Part shown: piece after piece, positions 1 through 9,159 of the stretch
How the letters are laid out: every line of letters begins with the position of its first letter
Position numbering within the stretch: position 1 is the stretch's first letter
DNA from: Stutzerimonas stutzeri
GTDB lineage: Bacteria; Pseudomonadota; Gammaproteobacteria; Pseudomonadales; Pseudomonadaceae
Length of the DNA: 64,000 bases
Assembly (NCBI RefSeq): GCF_024448715.1
Contig: NZ_JAMOHZ010000006.1
Span: 1 to 64,000, forward strand
Direction of reading: 5' to 3'
Translations under genes and position numbers: made by a program
The notes under the pieces: generated by a model
Told to the model about the DNA's origin: nothing
The model's database searches: none
Seen by the model: only the letters and a program-made list of their open reading frames with translations

Positions 1-1
1 G

Positions 2-160
2 GGTGTGAGTCTCTCGATCCGCTACACCGAGACTGGCGGAGGCTGGTATCGAGTCCTTGGCCGAGACCACCAACGGACTGTACAAGGCCGAGTTGTTTTA
101 CCGTCAATCATGGAAGAGCCGCGAGGCGTGGAGATGGCCAATCTGCAGTGAGTACACTGG
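2..160 (+). pseudogene. Decayed IS3-family transposase (OrfB) C-terminal remnant
   Basis: Pieces of the conserved C-terminal part of IS3-family OrfB integrases can be read in three frames. SIRYTE is at about 14-31, LAEAGIE follows at 33-53 after a lost base or two, and LAETTNGLYKAEL with RQSWKSREA covers about 57-126. A further shift gives AVEMANLQ, a TGA where the family has Trp (149-151), then VHW. The stretch normally lying between AGIE and LAET (GDSYDN region, about a dozen residues with the area before the catalytic Glu) is missing. Frameshifts, an internal deletion and a nonsense codon show a dead fragment. No terminal inverted repeat was seen. The family assignment rests on recalled IS3 OrfB consensus; the exact IS is not identifiable. 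Confidence 0.72.
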
Positions 161-1048
161 GGCAGGAGTGGGCGAACGATGTCAGTGCGCGCATGGGGGC
201 CGTCTGGCTATCGAGCTGATGACCTCGACAGGTGGAGCCGACCACGCGGTAATTTGACCTTGTCCGTATCGGCGCCATAAACATGGCCTGGGTCATACAC
301 GGCTTCAAACCAGAACGCTTTCTGACGACGAGGCGGCGTACCTGCCGGTCTGTTCATCGATGCCCAAACAATCAGAAAGTCCTGGGGTCATCGCCGCGAC
401 TGCATTCCTTATGGACGAGCACCTTGCGGTGAAGATCCTTGCGTTCATCAATGGCGCGCCGCTCAAGCTGTTCACCGCGTCGTTCCGTGCGGGCGCGCTA
501 GGGTATGGGTATTCAGGGGGAAATGTCTGCGCTGCCCGTCCAAGCCGAACGCCGCGACGCTGAGCGCGCCGTGCTGGTGAATATTTAGCCCCTGCGCATG
601 GCGAGGCGCTTTCGAACGGAGCCATCGACGGGGTCGTTTTCAACTAAGAAGCGGCGGCATCAATTGGTGTACTGGAACAGCTGCACTATGTCAGCAGTCT
701 TGAGCTGGGCTCGTTGACTTTTGCGTTGGCGATGAACGATAAAAACCATGAAATTTGCCGCCCCGCAGCGGCAAGCCTTATGCCGTTCTCGCTATACTCC
801 GCGCATTGCAGGGCTATTTGAAAAAGTTTGAACGACTCCCACTAATAAGGAAATGATAACCTGCAGAATCTCATGATTCAGTAGACGAGCTCATCGTGAT
901 GAAGGACGGGCAGGGCTGTTGGCTTGCTGCCCAGCTGGAAAGCTCGCGAGCTTTTCCAGGTCTAGAGGTGGACTAACGCATAGATGCTGATGGACACCAT
1001 GAATGTCGGCGGCGCTGAAAACCCTGTATTTTCTCAATTTCAGGGCAC
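161..1048. other. Non-coding or decayed DNA next to tmRNA, no supportable gene
   Basis: About 890 bases with only short, mutually overlapping reading frames, none with a recognisable domain or a convincing ribosome binding site. The stretch lies between the dead transposase fragment and the tmRNA terminator. It is best read as the worn end of an integrated element or old genomic island. A -10-like CTATACT lies near 790 but no clear transcript follows it. Confidence 0.5.
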
Positions 1049-1072
1049 AAAAAAGGACGTCGGTGGACGCCC
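1049..1072 (-). terminator. Rho-independent terminator of ssrA
   Basis: On the minus strand GGGCGTC, a CACC loop and GACGTCC form a 7-bp stem (one G-U pair) followed by six T. It starts 13 bases past the tmRNA CCA end. Confidence 0.8.
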
Positions 1073-1085
1073 TTAGATGTATATT

Positions 1086-1464
1086 TGGTGGAGCCGGGGG
1101 GATTTGAACCCCCGTCCGCCAGCTCTCCACTGTCGGTACTACATGCGTAGCCAAATCTATTGAGTTAACTCCGCGCCGCCCGATTGGCAGGGTGCTTGGA
1201 GCGAGCTGCATGAGTTTTAGCCGTTACGTCTGCAGCGAACTTGGCGGCGATCCTGTTCTATCTGACAGTCATTTCGGGTTTACAGGCATCCCCTAGTGAC
1301 CGCTGGCGCCGAAGCGACCAGATGAAGGTTAGGCGGCTAGCGCGTACCCTTCGTAGTTGTCGTCGTTGGCAACTATAAGTTTGCAACAGTGGATTTACGA
1401 GTTCTGTTACCAACTCGGCATGCACCTAGAGTTTTGTTACCGGCGTCGAATCCTAATCGGCCCC
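1086..1464 (-). ncRNA. ssrA: Transfer-messenger RNA (tmRNA)
   Basis: tmRNA rescues stalled ribosomes and tags the unfinished protein for proteolysis; SmpB, encoded at 9160-9642, is its partner. The minus strand begins GGGGCCGATTAGGATTCGAC (1464 down), the usual 5' acceptor half. It ends with a tRNA-Ala-like T arm and acceptor (GGTTCAAATCCCCCCGGCTC) and an encoded CCA at 1086-1088. The tag frame (1370 down to 1329) reads ANDDNYEGYALAA followed by TAA, with the hydrophobic ALAA end that ClpXP and related proteases recognise. Length, about 379 nt, is typical. The 3' end is a known integration target for genomic islands, and a transposase relic lies about 1 kb beyond it. Confidence 0.97.
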
Positions 1465-1616
1465 ATGAAGCGTGTTGCGGCCTCATGTACTGCGCAGTGT
1501 ACGCCAGAACCTCTGGCTCGTCGAACGCTTCATTGGTCAGTTGGGACGCTTTGTCGGCTTTCAGAACGGAACAGAAATCGGCAAGGCCAACAAGCGGTGA
1601 CCTTGCCTATCCAGGC

Positions 1617-1913
1617 TCAGTTGCCGGTGCCGCTAGTGCTGGAGCTGCCGGAGCTGCCGGGGCCTTCTAGTTCCTGTAGTGCCTTGGTGGAATGTGCGAT
1701 GCAGGCTTCGGTATCGCCAGATTGCTGAGCCTGGCGCGCCTGCTTGATCAAATCCTCAACTTCGCTAAGAGCAGGCTCGCCGAGGGTCGCCTGGCTGGTG
1801 GCCATGTTGTCGTCGATTTCCTGCATATTGAGCTGGCAGAGGTCTTTATCGGCAGCAAATGCAGCGGGACTGGCGATCAGAGCTGCAGCAGCAAGTAGGG
1901 CAAATTTTTTCAT
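1617..1913 (-). CDS. Small secreted protein of unknown function
   Basis: A 98-residue protein starting MKKFALLAAAALIASPAAFA, a classic Sec signal peptide with probable cleavage after AFA at about residue 20. The mature part is acidic and helical (QEIDDNMATSQATLGEP, then a DLIKQARQAQQSGDTEACIAH-like helix), with two Cys. It ends in a low-complexity Gly/Ser tail. The start at 1913 is chosen because GGAGG lies 6 bases upstream; an ATG at 1919 would abut the SD. The product should be periplasmic. No domain is recognised; similar small exported proteins occur in pseudomonads. The neighbours tmRNA and the lactate operon give no functional clue. A GGCAAGG/CCTTGCC hairpin (1580-1607) follows the gene and may end its transcript, though it lacks a T run. 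Confidence 0.8.
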   Translation of the reverse strand: MKKFALLAAAALIASPAAFAADKDLCQLNMQEIDDNMATSQATLGEPALSEVEDLIKQARQAQQSGDTEACIAHSTKALQELEGPGSSGSSSTSGTGN

Positions 1914-2074
1914 GAGCATCCTCCAGGGAGTTAACTTCCCGGCGGGCCTGCCTGATTGTGCAATTGCGCGGCGGCGCCGAGGCGAGTCGAGCCTCAATAC
2001 CGGGCTCATATCTTCCGACTACGGCTTCGCTCGAGCGTTTCATCTTTTGTGTCCAGCATCGCTACCGAGCCTGC

Positions 2075-4912
2075 TCAAACAGAGGTGGCAGCGGCTCTGG
2101 CACGGCTGTTGCGGTTCACAAGATAAATCAGTCCGTGGTAGTCGATGCCGCCGTGTTGCGACAGGCCGATCTCGCAGGTGCGGCTGGTCGAGATGCCTTC
2201 GTTGCAGATATGCACCGCATCTTTCAGCGTGCGCAATGCGTGGGCGTTGAGCTCTGGTGTGGTGAAGCCCTTGTCTCCGGCGAAGCCGCAGCAATGAATG
2301 CCTTCCGGGACCACCACTTCTTTGGCGCAACGACGGGCGATGTCGATCAGCGCCTGGGCTTCACCGAGGTGCTGGGTGCTGCAGGTGACATGCACGGCGA
2401 TCGGCGCCTGTTGGGGCTCGAAATCCAGCTTGTCCAGGAGGTGGGTGCGGATGAAGCGCACCGGATCGTAGAAGTCTAGGCGCTCATCCGTCAGGCCTTG
2501 GACCATGCGCAGGGTGCAGGGGCTGGTGTCGCAGTAGATGGGATCGAGCCCGCCGCGGCTGGCCTTGAGCAGCGCATCGAGGGTTTCCTGGCGCTTGCGC
2601 TCGGCCTGTTCGGCATAGCCCTTGGAGGCGAACGGTTGGCCGCAGCAGAGGTTGTTCAGGTTGTCCGGAAAGACGACCTGGTAGCCGGACTTCTCCAACA
2701 GGGTGCGGGTGATGTCGAGTAGCGGTTCCTGCTCCTGATCACGGGCGGCCGGGCTCATGGCTCGGGAGACGCACGCAGCGAGATAGACCACCCGTGGGCG
2801 CTCATCCTGTGGGGTCGGTTTGGGCAGATTCAGGCGCTGCAGCGGCTGCGGCATGGCCGGCGTCCACTGCGGTACGCGCCCTTTGCTGGCCTTGCTGAAG
2901 GCCGCCGAGGTCTTGCTCAGCAGGCGCGTGCCCATCATCAGGTGCGCGCCGTTGGCCACGTGCAGCATGAAGCGGGTGCCTTGGACGGCTGTGTTGAAAT
3001 GATCGGCCAGCCAATTCGCAGCGCGGCTATTCTCGGCATTGCGGCCACGCAGTTTGCGCACCAAGTCGCCGGTGTTGATACCCACCGGACAACGTTGCGC
3101 GCAAAGGCCGGTCGCGGCACAGGTTTCGACGCCGTGGTACTCGTAGAGACGCTCCAGTTCGGCCGTCTCGGCCCCCGCGCGCTTTTTGGCCTGGATGTCG
3201 CGCCAAACCACGATGCGTTGGCGTGGCGTCAAAGTCAGTCCGTTAGACGGACAGACTGGTTCGCAGAAGCCGCATTCGATGCACTTGTCAACGATCTCAT
3301 CGGCAGCCGGCATCGGTTTGAGGTGCTTGAGGTGGATCTGCGGATCCTCACTGAGCACCACGTCCGGATTGAGGATGCCCTGCGGATCGAGCAGGCGCTT
3401 GATCTTCCACATCAGCTGATAGGCGTCGCGCCCCCATTCCAGCTCGACGAAGGGCGCCATATTGCGGCCGGTGCCATGCTCGGCTTTGAGCGCGCCGCCG
3501 AACTCCACAGCAACCAGCTGCGTGACATCCTGCATGAAAGCTTCGTAGCGCGCCACTTGCTGCGGCTCATCGAAGCCCTGGGTGAAAACGAAGTGCAGAT
3601 TCCCTTCCAGTGCGTGACCGAACAGGATCGCCTCGTTGTAGGCGTGCTTGTCGAACAGCTGAATCAGGCGATTGACGCCCTCGGCGAGACGCTCGATAGG
3701 AAAGGTGACGTCTTCGATGATTACCGTGGTGCCGGTCTGACGCACCGCGCCCACGGCCGGAAAAGTGTCCTTGCGAATCCTCCAGAGCTGGTCGTAGACC
3801 AGCGGGTCTTCGCTAAAGTCGACCTGTTTCTCCACCGGGAAATGAGCGATGGAAGTCGTGATCAGGTTGATCTGCTCATGCAGCAACGAGTGGCTGGCGG
3901 CACGCGACTCGATCAGCAGGGCGCAGGCGTTGGACGACAGCGCCTTGACCCACTCGGGCATGCCGGCCTTGTTCTCCACCGAGCGCAGGCTGCGGCGGTC
4001 GAGCAGCTCCACCGCGGAGACCGGCTGCTGCTTGAGTACCGGCACGGCCAGGCAGCAGGTTTCCACGTCGGGAAAGACAACGAGCGCGCTGGCCTTGTGC
4101 GGATGATCCGGCACGGTGTCGTAGGTCACCGCGCTGATGAAGCCGAGCGTGCCTTCGGAGCCGACCATCAAATGGTTGAGGATGTCGAGCGGCTCGTCGT
4201 AGTCGATCAGCGCATTGAGCGAAAAGCCGGTGGTGTTCTTCAGGCGGTACTTATGGCGAATCTTCGCAGCCAGTTCGGTATTGGCGCGAGTGGCGCGGCC
4301 AAGCTCGGCGAGCTGTTCGAGCAAGGCGCCATGGCTCTGGCGGAAGGTCGCAACGCTGACGGCGTCTTCACTGTCGACGACGGTGCCATCGGCCAGGACC
4401 AGACGCAGACCGGCCAGGGTCTTGTAGCTGTTTTGCGCGGTGCCACAACACATGCCGCTGGAGTTGTTGGCGACGATGCCGCCGATCTTCGCTGCGTTGA
4501 TTGATGCCGGATCGGGTCCGATCTTGCGCTGGAAAGGCGCTAGTACGGCATTGGCGTTGGCGCCGATCACGCCCGGCTGAAGGCGGATCTGCGCGCCATC
4601 GTTGCGAATTTCTCGGCCGTTCCAGTTATCCCCGAGCACGATCAGCACGGAGTCGGAAATCGCTTGGCCAGAGAGACTGGTGCCGGCGGCACGAAAGGTC
4701 ACCGGTACGTTTTGGGCGTGGGCCAGTTGCAGCAATCCCACCACTTCGGCTTCGGATTCGACGCGCACCACCAGTTTCGGAATCAACCGGTAGAAGCTAG
4801 CGTCGGTGCCGAACGCCAGCGTGGATAGCGGGTCGTCGAAACGCCGTTCCGCCGGAATCAACCGTTCGACGGCAGCGAGAAAGTCGTTCGGAAGAGCGGC
4901 AGGCGCGTTCAT
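2075..4912 (-). CDS. dld: NAD-independent D-lactate dehydrogenase (FAD and Fe-S)
   Basis: Oxidises D-lactate to pyruvate at the cytoplasmic membrane and passes electrons to the respiratory chain; third gene of the lactate operon. The 945-residue protein has an N-terminal FAD-binding type-4 domain (PVTFRAAGTSLSGQA near residue 75; GGIVANNSSGMCCG near 145) and an FAD-oxidase C-terminal domain around 230-510. A ferredoxin-like segment follows with CIECGFCEPVCP (about 550) and CAATGLCAQRCPVGI (about 610). Two cysteine-rich CCG regions follow (CCGQPFASKG, CCGFAGDKGF). This one-chain GlpC/GlcD-like layout is that of the P. stutzeri/P. aeruginosa lactate-operon enzyme (also called lldE). GGAGCC lies just upstream of ATG 4912. 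Another FAD-linked 2-hydroxyacid oxidase is possible, but context makes D-lactate most likely. Confidence 0.9.
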   Translation of the reverse strand: MNAPAALPNDFLAAVERLIPAERRFDDPLSTLAFGTDASFYRLIPKLVVRVESEAEVVGLLQLAHAQNVPVTFRAAGTSLSGQAISDSVLIVLGDNWNGREIRNDGAQIRLQPGVIGANANAVLAPFQRKIGPDPASINAAKIGGIVANNSSGMCCGTAQNSYKTLAGLRLVLADGTVVDSEDAVSVATFRQSHGALLEQLAELGRATRANTELAAKIRHKYRLKNTTGFSLNALIDYDEPLDILNHLMVGSEGTLGFISAVTYDTVPDHPHKASALVVFPDVETCCLAVPVLKQQPVSAVELLDRRSLRSVENKAGMPEWVKALSSNACALLIESRAASHSLLHEQINLITTSIAHFPVEKQVDFSEDPLVYDQLWRIRKDTFPAVGAVRQTGTTVIIEDVTFPIERLAEGVNRLIQLFDKHAYNEAILFGHALEGNLHFVFTQGFDEPQQVARYEAFMQDVTQLVAVEFGGALKAEHGTGRNMAPFVELEWGRDAYQLMWKIKRLLDPQGILNPDVVLSEDPQIHLKHLKPMPAADEIVDKCIECGFCEPVCPSNGLTLTPRQRIVVWRDIQAKKRAGAETAELERLYEYHGVETCAATGLCAQRCPVGINTGDLVRKLRGRNAENSRAANWLADHFNTAVQGTRFMLHVANGAHLMMGTRLLSKTSAAFSKASKGRVPQWTPAMPQPLQRLNLPKPTPQDERPRVVYLAACVSRAMSPAARDQEQEPLLDITRTLLEKSGYQVVFPDNLNNLCCGQPFASKGYAEQAERKRQETLDALLKASRGGLDPIYCDTSPCTLRMVQGLTDERLDFYDPVRFIRTHLLDKLDFEPQQAPIAVHVTCSTQHLGEAQALIDIARRCAKEVVVPEGIHCCGFAGDKGFTTPELNAHALRTLKDAVHICNEGISTSRTCEIGLSQHGGIDYHGLIYLVNRNSRARAAATSV

Positions 4913-4965
4913 GTAGGCTCCAGGAAATGAAGCGGGCCGCGTCGGGGATCGCGCGGCCTCGTGGC

Positions 4966-6135
4966 TTATTCGACGTGTTTGGTCGTCTGGTACTGTCCAA
5001 GTTCACGAACCAGCGAATCGGTGGTGATTTCGCTAATGGACTTGGCACCGGTCAGCACCATCGCCACGCGCATTTCCTTGTCGATCAGATTCAGCAGGTT
5101 GGTGACACCGGCCTCGCCGTCGGCCGCCAGTGCATAGGCGAAAGCCCGGCCGAGCAGCACGGTATCCGCGCCGAGGGCGATCATCCGCACCACGTCCAGG
5201 CCGCTGCGAATGCCGGAGTCAGCGAGAATCTTCAGATCGCCTTTAACCGCATCGGCAATAGCCGGCATTGCGCGTGCGCTGGACAAGACGCCGTCAAGCT
5301 GACGGCCACCGTGGTTGGAGACAATGATGCCGTCAGCGCCGAAGGTTACGGCGTCGCGGGCGTCTTCGGCGTCGAGGATGCCCTTGATTACCATCGGGCC
5401 GTCCCAGAATTCGCGGATCCATTCCAGATCCTTCCAGGAAATCGAAGGATCGAAGTTTGCCGCGAGCCAGCCGATGTAATCCTCCAGCCCGGTCGGATGG
5501 CCGCGGTAAGTGGAAATATTGCCCAGATCGTGCGGTTTGCCGTGCAGGCCCACATCCCAGGCCCAGAACGGGTGGGTCATGGACTGAAGCATGCGGCGAA
5601 TGTTAGCGTTCGGGCCGCTCATGCCCGAATGTGCATCGCGGTAGCGGGCGCCGGGTGTGGGCATGTCTACGGTGAATACCAAAGTGGTCACGCCAGCGGC
5701 CTTGGCACGTTCCAAGGCATTCTTCATGAAACCACGGTCCTTCAGCACATAAAGCTGGAACCACATCGGCCGCTTGATCGCCGGGGCCACTTCCTCGATC
5801 GGGCAGACCGATACGGTGGACAGTGTAAATGGAATACCTTTCTTGTCGGCGGCGCGGGCAGCCTGGACTTCGCCTCGGCGAGCAAGCATGCCGGTCAACC
5901 CGACCGGGGCCAGCGCTACGGGCATCGACAGGGTCTCGCCGAACAGCTGGGTCTCCAGGCTGAGTTCCGACATGTTGCGCAGGACGCGCTGGCGCAGGGC
6001 GAGGCTGGCCAAATCGTCGACATTGCGACGCAGTGTGTATTCGGCATAGGCGCCGCCGTCGACATAGTGGAACAGAAACGGCGGGAGTTTGCGTTTTGCT
6101 GCGGCGCGGTAATCCGTAGAGGCGGAGATGATCAT
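4966..6135 (-). CDS. lldD: L-lactate dehydrogenase (FMN, quinone-linked)
   Basis: FMN-dependent alpha-hydroxyacid oxidase family enzyme converting L-lactate to pyruvate at the inner membrane. The 389-residue sequence closely follows E. coli LldD from its first residues ([20 protein letters not shown]) on. It carries the FMN-barrel segments [54 protein letters not shown] and the catalytic [10 protein letters not shown] near residue 275. ATG 6135 is chosen over the GTG four codons upstream because it matches the family N-terminus and has GGTGAT about 7 bases before it. It lies between lldP and dld with short gaps, so the three are probably one transcript under LldR. Confidence 0.97.
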   Translation of the reverse strand: MIISASTDYRAAAKRKLPPFLFHYVDGGAYAEYTLRRNVDDLASLALRQRVLRNMSELSLETQLFGETLSMPVALAPVGLTGMLARRGEVQAARAADKKGIPFTLSTVSVCPIEEVAPAIKRPMWFQLYVLKDRGFMKNALERAKAAGVTTLVFTVDMPTPGARYRDAHSGMSGPNANIRRMLQSMTHPFWAWDVGLHGKPHDLGNISTYRGHPTGLEDYIGWLAANFDPSISWKDLEWIREFWDGPMVIKGILDAEDARDAVTFGADGIIVSNHGGRQLDGVLSSARAMPAIADAVKGDLKILADSGIRSGLDVVRMIALGADTVLLGRAFAYALAADGEAGVTNLLNLIDKEMRVAMVLTGAKSISEITTDSLVRELGQYQTTKHVE

Positions 6136-6269
6136 CGTTGTTATCACCGGTTAAAAACGAGGTAGTCTCGAGGTGCTCCCCGTCTTCGACGAAGGAATCG
6201 TTATCGGTCTGGCTTTGCCCTATCAACGCGTGATTTGGGATGCGCGATGATACGGGCGAGGATCAAACG

Positions 6270-6298
6270 CCTTTACCCCGAACATTTCGGGGCAAAGG
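6270..6298 (-). other. Strong hairpin between lldP and lldD
   Basis: On the minus strand CCTTTGCCCCGAA, loop ATG, then TTCGGGGTAAAGG: 13 pairs with one G-U. It starts 12 bases after the lldP stop and has no T run (GCGTTTGATC follows). It looks like an mRNA-stabilising or partial-termination structure that could set lldP above lldD-dld, rather than a full terminator. Confidence 0.7.
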
Positions 6299-6310
6299 CC
6301 ATACATGGAG

Positions 6311-8005
6311 TCAGGTGCCGACCAGCGGGTCCGTCACACCCATCAGGTAGATTGCCACCATGCCGATCACTCCTGTGAACAGTACGTAATACAGCGTAGG
6401 CCAAACGGTCTTGCGCAGGGTGACCCCCTCGCGACCCAGAAGGCCGACGGTGGCGGACGCGGCGACCACGTTATGGATCGCGATCATGTTGCCCGCGGCC
6501 GCGCCGACAGCCTGGACGGCTACGATCATCGCGCCGGAAATGCCCAGCGAATGCGCGACGCTGAATTGGAACTGGCTGAACATCATATTGCTGACGGTGT
6601 TCGATCCGGCGATGAACGCACCCAGCGCACCCACGGAAGGGGCGAGCAACGGGTAAATGCCACCGACGCTGTCGGCAACATAGCGCGCCATGGCGATCGG
6701 CATGCTTGGCAAATCGCTGGCGTTAACGCCGGAATTGATCAAGATGCGCACCATCGGCACGGTGAACAGCAGGACGAAGCCTGCGCTAAGTAGCACGCCG
6801 CTGGATTCCTTGACTGCGGCTTTCAGCTCGGCGGCGCGCATGCCATGCATGAAGAAGGTCATCAGTACGACTGCGACAAGAATGCCGCCTGGCAGATACA
6901 GCGGCTCGATACTGGCGCTGACACCGCTCTCGCCGAGGATGTTGGCGAAGGCCATGGAGACCGATTTCAATGCTGCGGTCACCTCTGGGAAGACCCGACT
7001 GATAACCAGAATCGCACCCACTAGCACGTAGGGCAGCCAGGCTCGAAAGGCACTCATTGGCCGTGCGGCCAGGTCGTCCAGCTTCATCTCGACGGTGCCC
7101 ACCCATGCGGCCGGCCAGTCTTTAGCATTAGCGAAGTCCCAGGTGGTCTTCGGTACCAGAAAGTTGAAGCGAGCAGCGGTGGTGACGATAGCCAAGCCGA
7201 TCAGGCCGCCGAGCAGCGAGGGGAATTCTGGGCCGAGCAGCACTCCCGTGGCTACGTAGGGCAGGGTAAAGGCCAGGCCGGCGAAGATCGCGAAGGGCAG
7301 GACCTCGAAGCCAGCCTTCCAGCTTTTTTCCTTGCCGAAGAAGCGCGTCAGCATCATCGCCATGATCAACGGCATTACGGTGCCAACGATGGCGTGGGTG
7401 ATTGCCACACTGCTGGTGATCTGCTGCAGGAAGGCTTGCCAGCTCGCGCCTTGAGCGACCAGTTGAGCGCCGAGCGTGGCGGTATCCAGTCCGCTGTTGA
7501 CGCCCACTACGATAGGTGTGCCTACCGCACCGAAAGACACCGGGGTGCTCTGTACCAGCATTCCCATTAGTACGGCAGCCATGGCCGGGAATCCGATCGC
7601 AACCAACAGTGGCGCGGCGATTGCTGCCGGAGTGCCGAAGCCGGACGCGCCCTCGATGAAGCAACCAAACAGCCAGGCGATGATGATCGCCTGGATTCGG
7701 CGGTCGGGGCTGATGGTAGTGAAGCCCGCGCGGATGGCAGTGATCCCGCCCGAATGCTTGAGAGTATTCAACAGCAGGATTGCGCCGAAAATGATCCACA
7801 GCAGGCCGAGGGTGATGACCAGGCCCTGCAGGCTGGAGGCGATGATCCGGGTAAAACTCATGTCCCAGACGAACAGGCCGATCGCAGCGGTGAATAGAAA
7901 CACCAATGGCATAGCGCGGCTGGCGGGCCAGCGCAGGCCGATCAATAGTACGGCAGCGAGCAGAATCGGAGCAAAGGCAAATAGGGCGAGCAGTCCATTA
8001 GACAT
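6311..8005 (-). CDS. lldP: L-lactate permease
   Basis: Proton-coupled uptake of L-lactate (also D-lactate and glycolate in the family) across the inner membrane; first gene of the lldP-lldD-dld operon. The 564-residue protein is a polytopic membrane protein of the LctP family, with about a dozen hydrophobic segments. It shows family stretches such as [20 protein letters not shown] near residue 115, [13 protein letters not shown] near 155, and [18 protein letters not shown] near 470. The length is normal for LldP. ATG 8005 faces the lldR-lldP intergenic region, which holds the putative LldR operator. Confidence 0.96.
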   Translation of the reverse strand: MSNGLLALFAFAPILLAAVLLIGLRWPASRAMPLVFLFTAAIGLFVWDMSFTRIIASSLQGLVITLGLLWIIFGAILLLNTLKHSGGITAIRAGFTTISPDRRIQAIIIAWLFGCFIEGASGFGTPAAIAAPLLVAIGFPAMAAVLMGMLVQSTPVSFGAVGTPIVVGVNSGLDTATLGAQLVAQGASWQAFLQQITSSVAITHAIVGTVMPLIMAMMLTRFFGKEKSWKAGFEVLPFAIFAGLAFTLPYVATGVLLGPEFPSLLGGLIGLAIVTTAARFNFLVPKTTWDFANAKDWPAAWVGTVEMKLDDLAARPMSAFRAWLPYVLVGAILVISRVFPEVTAALKSVSMAFANILGESGVSASIEPLYLPGGILVAVVLMTFFMHGMRAAELKAAVKESSGVLLSAGFVLLFTVPMVRILINSGVNASDLPSMPIAMARYVADSVGGIYPLLAPSVGALGAFIAGSNTVSNMMFSQFQFSVAHSLGISGAMIVAVQAVGAAAGNMIAIHNVVAASATVGLLGREGVTLRKTVWPTLYYVLFTGVIGMVAIYLMGVTDPLVGT

Positions 8006-8074
8006 GTTCCGGCTCCCAACGCCGCGTGGAGCGGATGAGGCCCGGCTGGACCTGTAACGAGCGAAAATCTGGAG

Positions 8075-8137
8075 ACCGCATTAATTAGTCCTCTTTTTGT
8101 TAATTACTCTGAATCTGTAAATTGGTAATACCAATTA
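8075..8137 (-). promoter_or_regulatory. LldR-type operator and lldP promoter
   Basis: A perfect palindrome AATTGGTA-A-TACCAATT occupies 8121-8137. It matches the TTGGT/ACCAA core bound by FadR-subfamily regulators such as LldR and PdhR. On the minus strand TTACCA (inside the palindrome) and TAATTA (about 8100) are spaced 16 bases and could be the lldP -35 and -10, so bound LldR would block RNA polymerase. Palindrome seen directly; promoter assignment is inference. Confidence 0.75.
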
Positions 8138-8285
8138 TCCATAGGGCTCGGTCAGCGTAAGAGTTCGGTCGCCGTTGCGTCAATTAGCAAGCTATATACT
8201 TTGGTCGCAACGAACCGTTGTTGCGGCGCATGGAATGCCTGACTACGCTGGCATTCGTTCAGTGGTCAAACCAATCGAGGAAGTC

Positions 8286-9074
8286 ATGGAAGTGGGAATG
8301 GTGCGTCAGCGGAGGCTGGCCGATAACATTGTGGAACAGCTCGAAACCATGATTCTCGAGGGCACGCTCAAGGCTGGGGAGCGCCTGCCAGCGGAACGAG
8401 TGTTGGCCGAGCAGTTCGGCGTATCCCGTCCTTCCTTGCGGGAGGCCATTCAAAAGCTCGCGGCGAAGGGGCTGTTGATCAGCCGCCATGGCGGCGGCAA
8501 TTTCGTTGCCGAATCCCTGGGTTCTACATTCAGCGATCCGCTGCTCCATTTGTTGGAGAACAACGCGGACGCACAGCGCGATCTGCTGGAATTCCGTCAT
8601 ACGTTGGAAGGCAGTTGCGCCTATTACGCCGCGCTACGGGCTACGGAGGTCGATCAGCAGCGGCTCGGCGAAGCATTCGCAGTGCTGCAGGACTGCTATC
8701 TGCGTGAAGGCATGGTGACCCGAGCCGAGGAGGGCGCCGCCGATGCGCGCTTTCATCTGGCTATCGCCGAGGCCAGTCACAACGCTGTGCTATTGCATAC
8801 GATTCGGGGCCTATTCGATCTGCTCAAGCGCAACGTGGTGACCAACATCGGTGGCATGTACGCGCTGCGCAAGGAGACTCGCAACATGCTCATGCAGCAG
8901 CATCAGGAACTTTACGAAGCGATTATCGCTCGTCGGGCCAACGAGGCGCGCGACGTGACCCATCGTCATATCAGCTACGTGCAGGAAGTGCTTGCCGAAG
9001 GGCAACAGGAAGCGCAGCGGCTAGCACGAGCGCAGCGACGGCAGGGTAGGGCTGAGAGACCCGCTGATGGCTAA
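8286..9074 (+). CDS. lldR: Lactate-responsive GntR/FadR-family repressor
   Basis: Transcriptional repressor of the divergent lldP-lldD-dld operon, relieved by lactate in P. stutzeri and P. aeruginosa. The 262-residue protein has an N-terminal winged helix (RLADNIVEQLETMILEGTL, then GERLPAERVLAEQFGVSRPS with the recognition helix near residues 40-65). An FCD-type effector domain follows (LEFRHTLEGSCAYYAA; DARFHLAIAEASHNAVL; VTHRHISYVQEV). ATG 8286 is preferred over the upstream start at 8175 because GAGG lies 6 bases before it and the helix-turn-helix begins where expected. The divergent layout with an intervening palindrome fits direct regulation. Paralogues such as PdhR recognise the same core, but the neighbourhood favours LldR. 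Confidence 0.93.
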   Translation: MEVGMVRQRRLADNIVEQLETMILEGTLKAGERLPAERVLAEQFGVSRPSLREAIQKLAAKGLLISRHGGGNFVAESLGSTFSDPLLHLLENNADAQRDLLEFRHTLEGSCAYYAALRATEVDQQRLGEAFAVLQDCYLREGMVTRAEEGAADARFHLAIAEASHNAVLLHTIRGLFDLLKRNVVTNIGGMYALRKETRNMLMQQHQELYEAIIARRANEARDVTHRHISYVQEVLAEGQQEAQRLARAQRRQGRAERPADG

Positions 9075-9159
9075 GGCGATGGGGGCCGAGGAAGGCTGGA
9101 AGCTGTGTTGCTGAAGCAGCACGGGCGAGAAGGACGCTTCCTTGCTCGAGCTGATCCGG

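Noticed and set aside
305-643. Possible 112-residue protein (minus) and 67-residue protein (360-563, plus) in the left edge region
   Set aside because: No SD, no domain, overlapping in opposite directions, and located in decayed DNA.
2942-4504. 520-residue open frame opposite dld (plus strand)
   Set aside because: Antisense of a strongly conserved coding region; composition follows the codon bias of the minus-strand gene.
8158-8215. Sigma-70 promoter for lldR (TTGCGT...TATACT)
   Set aside because: Spacing between the boxes is only about 14 bases, so I did not list it as a feature.
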